Assembly (NCBI RefSeq): GCF_000699445.3
Contig: NC_067195.1
Location: 10,468,287-10,532,286 of the forward strand
Direction: 5' to 3'
Length of the DNA stretch: 64,000 bases
From: Schistosoma haematobium
Lineage: Eukaryota > Platyhelminthes > Trematoda > Strigeidida > Schistosomatidae
The translations under genes were made by a program, and so were the position numbers. Shown one piece after another: positions 1 through 10,934 of the stretch. Each line of letters opens with the position of its first letter. The first letter of the stretch is position 1. The notes beneath the pieces are model-generated. The model was not told the origin of the DNA and ran no database searches. It saw nothing but the letters and a program-made list of their open reading frames with translations.

Positions 1-430
1 TAAAACTTGATTGGATTATACAAACATATTTCAAGGTCATAGAAATGATAAAAATCCGTATATAGCGGGGAAATTTTGTAACAACTATATACACCATCTG
101 TGTATACAATAACCTTGATATCTTTTCAAGGTTACCGAACATTTTTGTTTCACCATATTTGAAAGGAAAACAATCAGTTATCAGTAGTACATTGATAATT
201 GATTTTTTTCTTCTTAATTAAGATGATACATTAATACTTCTCAATTAATCAATGATTTACAATGATTTTCCTTTCTATCAAATTGTATCTTTTACATTTT
301 AATGTTTATATTAAAAGTGAAAAATAATTTCGCAATTATTTTTGTTGCTTATTGAATTCAACTTTCTTGAGTAAATACAATCGTATAGTAATTGTAAGTT
401 TTATTGTTTCCTATATTTATCATTTAATTG

Positions 431-433
<3 letters not shown>

Positions 434-472
<39 letters not shown>
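434..472. repeat. (TA)n microsatellite
   Basis: A run of alternating T and A with one G interruption. No gene is visible in the 433 bases before it, which are plain AT-rich sequence. Confidence 0.9.
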
Positions 473-496
473 GAAAACTTTTTAACTGTTCAATAT

Positions 497-645
497 TTTA
501 ATAGTTGAGATTATGAGTTCATTGAAACTAGACCATTATGGAAAACCTAGAAGCATTGGACGATTGTTTCGTCTTATTGTGGGATTCCTCAACGGTGCAT
601 ATCTACGATCCTACCTCGTAGGATTAGAACCCAGGATCTGTGTGT
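497..645 (-). mobile_element. HH-SINE copy, 3' two-thirds, degenerate
   Basis: Read on the minus strand this is the B-box end of the tRNA-like head, the hammerhead segment and the 3' tail of the ribozyme SINE. The ribozyme is decayed: the first core strand reads TTGAGGA and stem III is altered, while the GAA strand is still present. The leader and A-box are missing. Bases 646-1183 after it hold nothing I recognise. Confidence 0.75.
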
Positions 646-1183
646 CTAGTGTGCAATTCAGAGTATTTGGTTTAATGGAAATTGGTAAAAAAAAGTGAAT
701 ATCTGTTATTACCTTACTTTTTAAAGGACGCTATAATTTATACGAGGAATTTTAGTTGGATAAAGAAAATGAATGTTGAATATATGTGAATGAAAAAACA
801 TTTCTGAATACTAGTTTTTAATCCAGTTTAAAAAGTGTAACGTCCACTTCATAAAATCAAAACTGTCAAGGGATTCAATATCTAAACACTTTTTCCTAGT
901 TATTCACTGGTTTCATTATTGATAGGTTTTTTTGTTAGATGGAAATGATTTATATAGAAAGGCGGTTTTGTGGAGATTGTAGCAGTTTTGTGTAGAATGC
1001 AAAATATTTGTTGAATTTTAAATAATCATTTTAGATTAAGTAAATATTTCATACAATTGGTTCCCTATATGAATTTAAATAAAGCCAGAACTAATATGGA
1101 TACAGAATAATATGAATTCATTATATTTAAACTACACACTCCCCTCTTCACTCATACATTTCCACTCACTCACTTCTTTTAAA

Positions 1184-1340
1184 TTAATTTCAATAGTTGA
1201 GATCATGAGTCAGTTGAAGCTAGACCACCATGGAAAATCTGGAAGCACTGGACGGCCGTTTAGTCCTATTGTGGGACTCCTCAGCAGTGCGCATCCACGA
1301 TCCCGCTCGCAGGATTCGAACCCGGGACCTACTATTCTCA
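1184..1340 (-). mobile_element. HH-SINE copy with near-intact hammerhead
   Basis: Minus-strand copy covering box B, ribozyme and tail. The hammerhead lies at 1245-1290. On the minus strand it shows a perfect 6 bp stem I (GCACTG/CAGTGC), CTGAGGA, a 5 bp stem II, then TAA where GAA is expected, then ACGGCCGT and the cleavage C. The single core change (G12 to T) should abolish cleavage. All stems are otherwise kept, so the element is young or the loss is recent. The head is truncated before box A. Confidence 0.85.
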
Positions 1341-2130
1341 TCAAATCTTGCTTAATTATTACGCAATCCATCTTACCAGTTTTTTTAAATTCCAGGAATC
1401 TTGTACAAACCTTTCATTACCTGTAAAATTATCATTCAATTAATTTTATCTGTCTCTGAACTTCAATCAATTATTAGATCACCTACCCCTCATGTTTCTT
1501 GATCCTAACATCAAATGACCTCCGACCTGTTCTTGCATATATATATATATATAGTTATTATTGATAACTTTTATCATTCCAATTCTTTACATTCAATTAT
1601 GTCAATTGTTTCACACTATATTTTACCTCAATGTAAAATTAGAATACATATTCGGTTGTAAGCACCTGGTGAGAAACAACGTAACATAGTGAATTCATAT
1701 TATTCTCCATCCATGTTCGTCCTGGCTTTAATTAAGTAAATATTAACTATTTGACAATTGTTAAACTAAATATTGGACGATTATATTGTTGATTAAATAA
1801 TGATTTTATTAACTAGAATTTGGTGTTGATTGTTAATTAAATAACTTTCTGACTAGACATTCACGATTATTAAATGATATCTATGTAATTTTAGTTTGTA
1901 TTTCGTTATTCTCCTACAAAACAAATTAGGTAGTTCGATAGTATTAAATAACTATTTACTGGGGAACTTGTGGGAAATAGATAGCTGTTCTGTTGTAGAT
2001 TGTGACTCCTCACTAATGAAGATTAAAATCTGAGATCTTCAGCTTTTACTGTGAACATTAATTTAATTAGACCATTTAATCAGAATACAGTCACTGACAT
2101 TTCAACTCAACTTTATTTAAAACATTATTG

Positions 2131-2146
2131 ATATATATATATATAT
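2131..2146. repeat. (AT)n microsatellite
   Basis: Short alternating AT tract. A smaller one lies near 1539-1551. Nothing else is recognised between 1341 and 2204. Confidence 0.85.
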
Positions 2147-2204
2147 AGCATCGAATAGATGTTGCATTCAACTCTGAGTTGACTATATTCCATATTTTTG
2201 AGTT

Positions 2205-2312
2205 ACAAACTCAGTGGTCTAAAGTTATCGAACTTTGAGGTTTGAAGTTTTTAGAACCGACCATTTGACAGTGTTCCGAGTGTATGCTACTGAGGAATTT
2301 GAAAATGTAATG
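2205..2312 (+). mobile_element. Possible very old HH-SINE relic
   Basis: An A-box-like CTCAGTGGTCTAAAG is followed about 35 bases on by a B-box-like GGTTTGAAGT, then by sequence resembling the stretch ahead of the hammerhead and a CTGAGGA strand. The GAA strand and tail are not recognisable. The order of parts is right but the identity is low. Confidence 0.4.
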
Positions 2313-2433
2313 ACTGTTATCTGGATTTTAGTAATTTACTAATTGAACAAAAAAATGATATGCGTAAATGCAAGGGAATGATGACAAATAAAGACTTAGA
2401 AAATGTAGCAAAAATAGATTCAAGTTTTTGATG

Positions 2434-2595
2434 GAGTTATGTTCCCTAAGCTACCTGAAGTTTGTGCTGATTTTGTCGTTCATTTCTACGATCAAGCCAT
2501 CCAGCTGAGAGAACAAAACTCTATCAAAATCATCCACCTGAGCTACAAATCTTCTCCATCATCTCATAGACTCAAGTTATCATTGAATATACTGA
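2434..2595. repeat. Hairpin/inverted-repeat family copy, damaged
   Basis: The segment from about 2455 matches the right half of the repeat at 49490-49605. Its first 20 or so bases match the opposite strand of the same family, so the copy is a short inverted fusion. The internal hairpin seen in the 49 kb copy is partly deleted here. A 61-codon open frame over it is incidental. Confidence 0.6.
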
Positions 2596-2787
2596 GTTTT
2601 ATATGTTTTACCAATATGATTTAATAATTATATTTGCATAAATCGAACTATGTAGTAAAGGCCATTAACTGACCAATAAATGGATATACATATACAGTCC
2701 AAATTATCATAAGATTAAACCTCCATAACCAGTAAATGTAATTAGTTTACTGATTTTTATGATTAATCCTTCCTAAAAAAAATACTG

Positions 2788-3165
2788 TTAACTATCAGAA
2801 GTTAACAATACATCGATCAAGTGTGATAAAGCCGAGCCGTGTATCGTCTTGACAGTACGTTTTCCTAACCACGAAAGGAGGTGTTCACTAACTGTTTGGT
2901 TCAGTTGTCTGGTACTACGCCCAGTATAGCTTTCTCCACAGGAGCAGCTGAATTCGTTGATACACATAGAAGTGGCACAACCAGGTAACCTATCCTTTAG
3001 TTGGGAAATCACCATAGATCTGGTCGAGTACAACAGACAGAGGTCGGCTGCATTAAACGTTCTATTTACTGCTCTAGTCAGTCTATCACGTAATACATTA
3101 TTAGCTATATCTTCATTGAAATGCAGCTTCAAGAATATCTATTTCAGTAAGAGAGACTAGAGACT
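2788..3165 (-). pseudogene. Penelope-like element fragment with GIY-YIG-type nuclease
   Basis: A minus-strand open frame of 114 codons, with recognisable upstream codons to about 3165, resembles the C-terminal part of Penelope-like retroelement proteins. The first half (LTRAVNRTFNAADLCLL) matches the linker after the reverse transcriptase. The second half has CSCGESYTGR followed by a conserved EHL, which corresponds to the YIG part of a GIY-YIG endonuclease with its Cys-rich insert. In autonomous elements this domain nicks the target DNA. The reverse transcriptase is absent and the frame stops soon after the nuclease motif, so it is a dead fragment. The assignment rests on motif recall, not a search. 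Bases 3166-3689 beside it show nothing. Confidence 0.65.
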
Positions 3166-3689
3166 TTAAATTTCTATGTTTGTCCTGTCTAAACGAATGA
3201 ACAAACTCTAAGGAAAAGTATCAAAGTGAAAATATATCTAAATAGTTGTTTACCTTTTGTAATATAATATAGATCTATAAAGCATGATAAATTGTTGTAT
3301 TTTGTTGAAAAATTCAATGTTACATAAGTAATTGGATCATTTCAAGGTTGACATAAAATCTTTTATTTCAAAATTAATAACTGGTAAATAACCAATCTTG
3401 TTGAATCCTCATAAGTAGCACAAATACTTACAAGTTCCACTATCTGGTTTTATTTGTATTATGTCAGAAAGTATTCATAAGAGCTGTGTACAACTTAGAC
3501 AATAATTATAGGTAACATTTCTAATATATATTTTGCTTATAGATTGGAAAAAACTACTTATAGTAAGTAGTTACTGGTTTACCACTTGCCTTTTTGAAGA
3601 AAGCATTTAATATTATTATAGGAAGATTTGTAAAGATGATAAAATTGTTAGTTTAAATCACGATCTAATCTTAATTAGATCACCATTAA

Positions 3690-3965
3690 AAACACGGAAG
3701 CACCATAAGGCTGTTTCATCCTGGAACGCGATTCCTCAGTACCTTCGATCTCAAGTAAACGCCTACAATATGAACCAGTGACCTAGGATCCAACTGTGTC
3801 AATGTCTAACTTCAATCAATTCATGATATTTCGCAACCCTCGTCCATTGTTTAAAGTGGATAACTGTTTCACACTCGTAAAACTTCAACTAAACAATTTA
3901 TGGTGTCTTACTAAGATTCAAGAATGTACATCCTGAATCTAGTTACTAGTGAGCATATGATACAA
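3690..3965 (-). mobile_element. HH-SINE copy, nearly full length, very degenerate
   Basis: On the minus strand the leader (ends in CACTAGTGAGCATATG-like sequence on the plus strand), head region and hammerhead segment can be followed in order. The ribozyme strands and box B are heavily mutated. Bases 3966-4435 hold no recognised feature. Confidence 0.6.
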
Positions 3966-4439
3966 ACAATAGTTAAAATAAGTTAAAACGGAGTTTTTAT
4001 GTTGGTTTTTTCTGTCATAAAAGTCATTCTTATATACTGAAGATTTATAATATTTCATTAGGCCACTTACAAATAAGAAAGGTTATTAATACCAGTCAGT
4101 CTATTCGAGACCATTCTTCTTATTGATACGCTTGTTATACATTTGATTTATTTATTCTCAAATCAATCCTAATGTAAAGTATGAACCAAGTTTCATTTTG
4201 CACTTTTGTAAAGTTTGTTGATAATTGAATAAATTTATTTCAAATTTTTTATCCATTGTCTGTCCTACACAACTGTTTGTGAATCTGATATTTTTAAAAG
4301 TTCAAATGCGCATTACATTTCTAAGCAAAACTTTATTATTTTATGAACATTTATACCAAACAATAGGTTATTAAAATTTTATAATTTATATCCCAAAAAT
4401 TGTACGTTAAACACTACAATCTTGAGGGGACTGATGCTC

Positions 4440-4905
4440 CTTAAAGTACTAGATCCCGTGTCACCCAGCTTCACAGTCAGATACGTTACCACTGGGTGGT
4501 GATCAGTGTTATGTGTGTCAGGTCTTTCTTAGTGTAGATCGAATCCTATCGACGAAGTTGTGGATAAATATCAGTTCTACTAGAGGTCAGTCGCTGCCCA
4601 GATAGCCCAGTGGTAACGTCTCTGACTGTGAAGTTGAGTGACACGGGATCGAATCCACCAGGGCGAATTAGTTCCCTCCAGATTACAGGTGCACCTTGCT
4701 GACGAGTGTGGAATAGCAAGAAACCTGTGTCCAGCGTTTCCTGTTGACTACCTCCAACCACCATTCTATCTCAACATAGTTCACGCAATGTCAAGTCACC
4801 TAGACTGGTGACCACATTGTAACTTGGTCGATAGCATTCAATCTACACTAAGAAGGACTTGACATACATGACAATGATCACCATCGAGTGATCAATCACT
4901 TGTGA
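4440..4905. mobile_element. Second tRNA-headed SINE family (family C), inverted pair with ribozyme-like core
   Basis: The plus-strand copy runs from about 4583 to 4905. It has A-box-like TAGCCCAGTGGTAACG, B-box-like GGGATCGAATCC and then a hammerhead-like segment: CTGACGA at 4699-4705, GAA at 4720-4722, ACCTGTGT and a C at 4731. Stem II has one mismatch at its base and stem I is weak, so it looks decayed. A minus-strand partner at 4440-4553 shows the tail-like sequence joined directly to another head, as in a head-to-tail dimer. The head differs from that of HH-SINE, so this is a separate family. Confidence 0.6.
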
Positions 4906-5092
4906 ATATATTAAACACTGCATGACTTTTGAAATCATACCAGTTAATTTATTCAGTTGTAATGCCAGTAGATTTAGAAGATTTAAACAAACATGTTTCC
5001 TTTTAAGAAGTTAATCTCAGTGTGTTAGTAGCTTCATGACTGAAACTATTCAGATTAAATTTATAGTCGAAATATATTTAACATGTTAAACT

Positions 5093-6280
5093 ATACTTAC
5101 TTTCTTACTTACTTACATACTTAATAACTTAACTTTCCTACACCTGTTACTCCCAGTGGAGAATAGACCACTGATCAGCTTTCTCCAACACACTCTGTCC
5201 TGAACCTTACTTTCTAGTTCTATCCAATTATTGTTCATTCTCCTCATATCTGTCTCTATTTCTCGGCATAAGGTGTTCTTTGGTCTTCCTATCCTTATTC
5301 GGTCTTGAGGATTCCGAGTGAGAGGTGACCCCGTGATACAGTTCGGTGCTTTCCTCAATGTGTGTCCTATCCACTTCCACCACTTCTTCCTCATTCCTTC
5401 CTCCTCTTGAATCTCGTTTGTTCTCTCCCACAATAGGTTGTTGCTGATAATGTCTTACCAAAGGAACACAAGTATTTTGTGTAGACAATTGTTGATAAAC
5501 ACTTGTATCTTCTGGATGATGGGTTTCGTAGTTGTCCAAGTTTCCGTTCCATACAGTAGAATTGTTTTGATATTTGTATTGGAAATTCCGACATTGATGT
5601 TGGTTGACAGACAGTTGTTTTGAGTTCCAAATGTTCTGCAGTTGCAGATATATGCTGCTCTTGCATTGTCGATCCGCACGTTCACATCTACATCAGACCC
5701 ACCATGTTCATCAATGATGCTGCTCACATATGTGAGGGTTTTTATATCCTCCAAAGCTTCTCCGTCAATTGTGACTTGATTGGTGCATGTTGTGTTGTAT
5801 TGGAGAATCTTACTTTTCCCTTTGTGTATGTTGAGATCTACTGATGGTGAGGCTGCTGCTACACTGGTCGTGTTCTCCTGCATTTGTTGTTGTGTGTTCG
5901 ATAGGAGGGCCAGATCATCTGCGAAGTCTAGATCATCCAGCCGCATCCTAGCTGTCCACTGTATCGCATGCTTCTCCCCAGATGTTGACGTCTTCATGAT
6001 TCAGTCAATCATCAGGAGAAAGAGAAAGTAAGAGAGAGTAAGCCACCTTGCCTGACACCAGTCTTTACTTCGAACGAGTATGTGAGCTGTTCTGCATGCA
6101 CGATTTTTCAGTTTAATCCAATATAGGAATTTCGTATGATATTGACTATCTTCTGAGGCACACCATAGTGTCGAAGAAGCCTCCATAGTGTTGTTCTGTT
6201 CACGCTATCAAATGCTTTTTGGTAGTCAATGAAGTTGATGGAGAGTAATGAATTCCATTCAATTGATTGTTCCACAATGA
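5093..6280 (-). mobile_element. RTE-like retrotransposon 3' fragment (copy 1)
   Basis: Minus-strand remnant of a non-LTR retrotransposon. It contains the reverse transcriptase palm motif in LDFADDLALL (about residue 25 of the 180-codon frame ending at 5455), the thumb with LLYGTETW, and the C-terminal block [16 protein letters not shown] in another frame (5113-5433). Frames are broken by a stop just after IRNSYIGLN and by frameshifts. The 3' end has the short TAAG-type repeats typical of this clade. The 5' end is cut at 6279-6280. It differs from copy 2 (20986-22250) by about one base over 1.1 kb. It is close to SR2/Perere-type RTE elements of schistosomes, though the exact family name is uncertain. 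Confidence 0.9.
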
Positions 6281-7678
6281 ACTATACAGGGAGTATTTAA
6301 CCAAGTGTGATTTATTGTTTTATGTTTAAGTATTTATTTAACAGTGGTCTGAAACCTAGTGTTGTACTTCGGTTAACTGTTCACGTTTTTATTTTCAAGG
6401 TTTATATGCTTTATTTTAATGAAATATTATCATGTAATTCAATACTATTTACATCATTTGAATGATAAAAGTTTGTTGTGCATAATTTTCACCGTAAACA
6501 CATGAGATGTGATTAAAACTACTTATTACAAAGGAAAAATTCATGGTCTCATTAAGTTTTATAATTTTAATGATTCTATTGAGTGTCATATTTAAAAATT
6601 TATTACACCTATTTTGATCTGCATTGCCTAGTAATATGAATAGCCGTCAGATAATAAGTATGACTGAAAGTTGAGTATCTTTACTTAATTATATTTTTAA
6701 ATGAAAAACGGTTATTCAGCTTTTATCAGTCAAATAAGTGACTGTGATAGGATAAATATCGTTGCATGATCTCGGCAAACTTACATAGTTACATTGTGGT
6801 GTATGCTACTGATATCAACAGATGTAAGTAATATGTATCATTGGTCGACAGTGAAGTTCTAAGCAAAGAGAACGAGAACAAAGAATGATTGCTGTGGAAA
6901 CGAAAGAACAATAAAATCTGAGACAATTGATTCACATTTTGCAAATGAATTATTCGCTGTATAATTCTCAGATTTTACTAAGATATTCTGTAATTTTGCA
7001 TTCAAATACATTCGATTATTCCCACTTGTATTCACGTTCATTACAATATTACAATGTAATGTTTGACTATTCAAAGCTTATCGAATGCTCGATGAAATTT
7101 AAAATATCTAAAATTCAAAACCACATTAATTGACTGTAGTTTGGTGCTTATTTCAAGTGTTTATATATTAACTATTTCGTTCGATATGTTATTCCCTTAG
7201 TAATTAGAAAAACAAAATCAACATAATTTATATTTAATCAATATTATATATGTTTATATAAGGTCATTTTTTTCCAGGTAACTGTTTCACTTTCAAAAGT
7301 TGTTCAATGTTGGATAGAAATCATTATTATATAGTTTTATTTTTTATTTTTTTATGTCAGTCATAACGAAACAACTAAGAAATTACAATTATTAGGTAAG
7401 AGAAACTAGGTTATATAGCTAGAATATAATATAGGTTGATTGATCATTTAAAATAAATTTAGTGAATAGTTAGAACGGTTTCTTTGTTTTTAGATTGGTT
7501 TTTTATTACAGACTGATATAAACTAGTGAACTATTGAAATATACATGGTAGCGTATAGGTATTTCTTCTTGAATTTAAACTTTGTTAAAAACTATACTGA
7601 TAAGATTGAATTTATGCCTCAACATGTTAAAGATTTTTGATAATGATTTAAAACTATTCAAAAATGTATTTGTATTTT
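6281..7678. other. No recognised feature
   Basis: AT-rich sequence without a convincing exon, RNA gene or repeat. Open frames here are short, lie on both strands and look incidental. Confidence 0.6.
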
Positions 7679-8130
7679 CAGAAGGGGTTTTTGTGGAGAT
7701 TTTAGTAATTCCAATAGTTGAAACCATGAGTCATTTGAAGCTAGACCACCATTGAGAACCTTGGAAGCACTAGATGGCCGTTTCGTCCTAGTATGAGACC
7801 CCTTGGCAGTGAGTATCCACGATCCCGCCCCCGCGAGATTCGAACCCAAGACCGGTCAGTCTTGCGCGCGAGCGCCTAACCGTTAGACCACTGAGCCAGC
7901 CGGCATCCAACGGTGCTAATGTCTAACTTCAACCAATCCACGAAATTGATCCACCGTACACCATTGTCCTCAGTGAGCTGATATCTCACAACAGACCTGG
8001 TTGGACTGCACTGGTCACTGTTTCTCACTAGAACTTCAGGAAATACCTCTTGAAGCCAGTCACTAGTGAGCAGATGATTATTATGAGAATGGGTTTTTGT
8101 GAAGATCTTAGTAATTTCAATAGTTTTGTA
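7679..8130 (-). mobile_element. HH-SINE, near full-length copy plus start of a tandem neighbour
   Basis: On the minus strand the order is leader (about 8080 down to 7915), tRNA-like head with box A (GGCTCAGTGGT-like) and box B (GGGTTCGAATC), hammerhead segment and tail ending at 7679. The core strand CTGAGGA is mutated but GAA is kept. Beyond the leader, 8088-8125 is the tail of a second unit in the same orientation, joined by about ten bases. This is the same tail-to-leader junction seen at 31.8 kb and 51.4 kb. The copy defines the head well. Confidence 0.85.
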
Positions 8131-8924
8131 TTTGTATTTGTCATTGAATTTATGTATCATGAATGAACTGTGTAAATGTTAGCATTAGCTATATTTAAAA
8201 AGCAATTAGTCCCTTTGATAAATTTCGATAAAGTAATAAGAAGACGGATATTATCAGAACTATGTGATATATTAACGCAATACATTTCGAACAGTCTGAT
8301 CACACATTATATTCTTGTTAACAACATTTATATCTGAAGAATAAAAGGTCTACTAGACTGGAAATGGGGATAAGATGAGATAAAGATAATATTAAGAGTA
8401 ATAATAATAATATGAACACAATTTAAAACCTAGTCATTCTGGATAATAGTTTTGATAATCTTCGTCTTCTTATTACATTATCGAAATAGCTATATTCTTT
8501 GCTGTTACAAATTCAGTGAAGGTCGTTAGTTAACAGATACTGTAGATTTAGCTATCATTGATGAAAATTTACAGAATTAGCTGCTTGATTCAAACAGTTT
8601 ATGGAAATTAGTTTTTAATGTACAAATGGACGTAACGTTACAAAATAAACTGACTTCTAATATGGAGCGACAATTCAACAAGGAAATTCATAAGCGAAGA
8701 AGAAAAGTGGGTTTTGCGAAATAACTTACATGTCTCGACTGAAGTCAATGAAATAAGAAAAAAACACAATTCATACAGTATGTTATAAAGCAAAGTAACT
8801 GTTATATCTTGGGTTCTTTTGTTATGTCTGACATGTCGCCCCTGTTACGCATGTAGTTTAAGCTATTAGAATTCTGCCATATCCACAAAATCCGCTGTAC
8901 TTTTAATGGCAGAATAACTGCCTC
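8131..8924. other. No recognised feature
   Basis: Plain AT-rich sequence with no splice-framed open segment or repeat that I recognise. Confidence 0.55.
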
Positions 8925-9320
8925 ATACTCGACAACGTTGAACCACACTGGTCTGAGCTTCTCACTAGAACTCCGAGAATCACCTCTCCAAGTTCATCAC
9001 TCATAAACACATGATGATTATCAGTTACCCACCAAAGGTATTTAAACGTGGTCGCGTAATATCGTGGATTGATTGAAGTTAGAAATGAACAACGTTGGGT
9101 GCCGGCTTAGTGGCCTTGAAGTTTGACGTTTGCGAACGAGGCAGAAGGTTATGTGTTTGAATCTTGCGTTCTGGATCGTGGGTACCTACTTCTGAGGAGT
9201 CCCAGACTAGGACAAAGCGGTCGTCCAGGGCTTCCAGATTTCCAATGGCGGTCTAACACTGGCCGGTTCATGATCTTAACATTCAAAAATTTCCACAACC
9301 CTATACTGAAAATAAGAATA
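8925..9320. mobile_element. HH-SINE inverted pair
   Basis: A minus-strand leader fragment (8925-9030) is followed by a plus-strand copy (about 9031-9320) with partial leader, mutated A and B boxes, hammerhead segment (CTGAGGA kept; GACAAAG where GACGAAAC is expected) and tail. The plus copy belongs to the variant whose post-ribozyme text leads to a CGGTTCATGATC tail. The following bases to 9699 show nothing. Confidence 0.7.
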
Positions 9321-9699
9321 GTTCCCACGTATATGTCATTGTAATGGCATTTTCATACTTCTCTTGCGGATCTCAAACTTTTATTTGTAAAATATTTGTT
9401 AAAAACGTTTAGTTGAAGATATTATGTGATTCACATTTGTCTGTTCTTTCCTATATAAATTGGATACAATCACTGAAACAAAGCAAGGAAGATAATATCT
9501 GCAGAATACGGCGAATTCATTATCCTTATTCTCCAACTATATACATAATTTTAGAATTGAATTGTTGAGCAATAACAAGTTGTGTATGTAGTCTAAAAGA
9601 ATGTAAAGATTAAAGTCCTAAAAGTGATGGCCTTCTTATAATTGCTTAAGTTGAAAATAACTCCAAATTCAGTCAGTCCGTCAGTCATAACGTTGAAAC

Positions 9700-10500
9700 T
9701 TGTACTTATGTACATCAGTTTAAGCTGTCATACCCAGTTAGCACAGAGAGATGAAGTTGTTAGGGTGAATCCCAGAGTAGTAGAGGTAACAACGGCATCA
9801 GTGTTAATACGAAAGATTAAGCGTGGAAGATACTAGTGAAGAAAAAAATATAAGTTGGTGAAATAAAGACAAACGTTATTTATAAGGGATTTAGAATCTC
9901 AGAATTTGAGAAAAGAAAAAGAATGGATATACCTGCTCCATTGTAAATGATTTTCAGTCATGTCTTTCAAAGTCTTTAACTACTGTTTATTATAATCACA
10001 TGGACCACAACCACGTAGTTTCCACCTATTAATCAACATGACAGTCCATATGTCAGCGACTTTACGGACTGAAGCGGTTTTTGTTTGGTCGCACCTAGCT
10101 TTCACCTAGCCTGCTTCTACACCAGACAGCGTCACCAGTCGAGTTAGGCGGTTGTTGGGAATACGCAACACACGTTCCAAATATCTCAGTTAATGAAGAT
10201 CAACTTTTTCATCAGTCATTTTGGCATCTTTGCCCTGCACCCTTTCTCTTACCATGTCATCTCTTACTCGGTGGTCCCAAAATACTCAAGTTAGACAAAG
10301 CCAGTCGAGTCTTCTGAATCTGTGCCGAGATTTAGTCAGACACAAGACCATCAGGATTGATGAGACTCCCAAGATAAGTGAAACGGACGATACGTTCAAC
10401 TACTGCACTTCAGATCATTGACTTAGGCGCCGAGGCGGTAGTGTCGGTTGCTGTGTTAAGCCCACATAGTCTATTCTGACTTCCAGATAAGCCAATTTGT
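9700..10500 (-). mobile_element. Second reverse transcriptase family, 3' fragment
   Basis: Read on the minus strand this gives, in shifting frames, FTYLGSLINPDGLVSD, ISARIQKTRLAL, RYLERVLRIPNNRLTR and a terminal block with CGPHDYN and LKTLKDM. This is the order of the C-terminal half of another common fluke non-LTR polymerase and its zinc-ribbon-like end. The segment between thumb and C-terminus is shortened by an internal deletion. The 3' untranslated part probably reaches about 9700. Stops in all frames make it inactive. Confidence 0.7.
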
Positions 10501-10528
10501 TAATTCTTCCTAAATCACATTCTGACCA

Positions 10529-10934
10529 TGTCAATTATTCGCTTATTAACTTTGACTGTTTTTATATGAGAGTATGTGTATGTACATTTCATCCTATTAA
10601 TCAGATATCTGTAACTTATTTTGTCTGACTACAAATATTGATTAACGCTTGACTAAATCGAGTTGGCTCACACTCCTCCACCGCGCGTCATTTTGCTCCG
10701 CCCTCTTCATTTCGCTTTCTTCGCCTCGTTTCTCCGATCGTTTGTCTGGATCAATGATTTTATGAAATACACGTATTCGAAATCGATTCTCGTATTTGAC
10801 TTATTTAATTCCGTTATTCACTAACGCAATTCAAGTCGGTGACTATATACGAGAATTGACTACATGTATATTTCGATAGCGGTCAACATACGGTATAACT
10901 GGAGTTAGATATCAAACCACCAAAAGGCATGACA
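10529..10934 (-). mobile_element. LTR-like segment with TGTCA/TGACA ends
   Basis: A 406 bp stretch with matching inverted ends, unusually GC-rich in its centre (around 10670-10740) for this window. On the minus strand it would start TGTCATGCC, and the bases after its end begin TGG, as a primer-binding site does. No flanking target duplication is visible, so it may be one LTR of a broken element, or not an LTR at all. Confidence 0.35.

Noticed and set aside
513..698. 61-codon frame at the start of the window
   Set aside because: It is the antisense reading of an HH-SINE; the same kind of frame recurs over other copies (for example 1112, 25304, 51607, 62636).
5438..6031. Plus-strand frames of 61-83 codons over RTE-like copies 1 and 2 (and minus-strand over copy 3)
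   Set aside because: Antisense shadows of the reverse transcriptase region; they recur only because the copies are nearly identical.
7840..7915. Genuine tRNA gene
   Set aside because: A and B boxes are present, but the segment is followed by the hammerhead and tail common to all HH-SINE copies and cannot form a proper acceptor stem; it is the SINE head.
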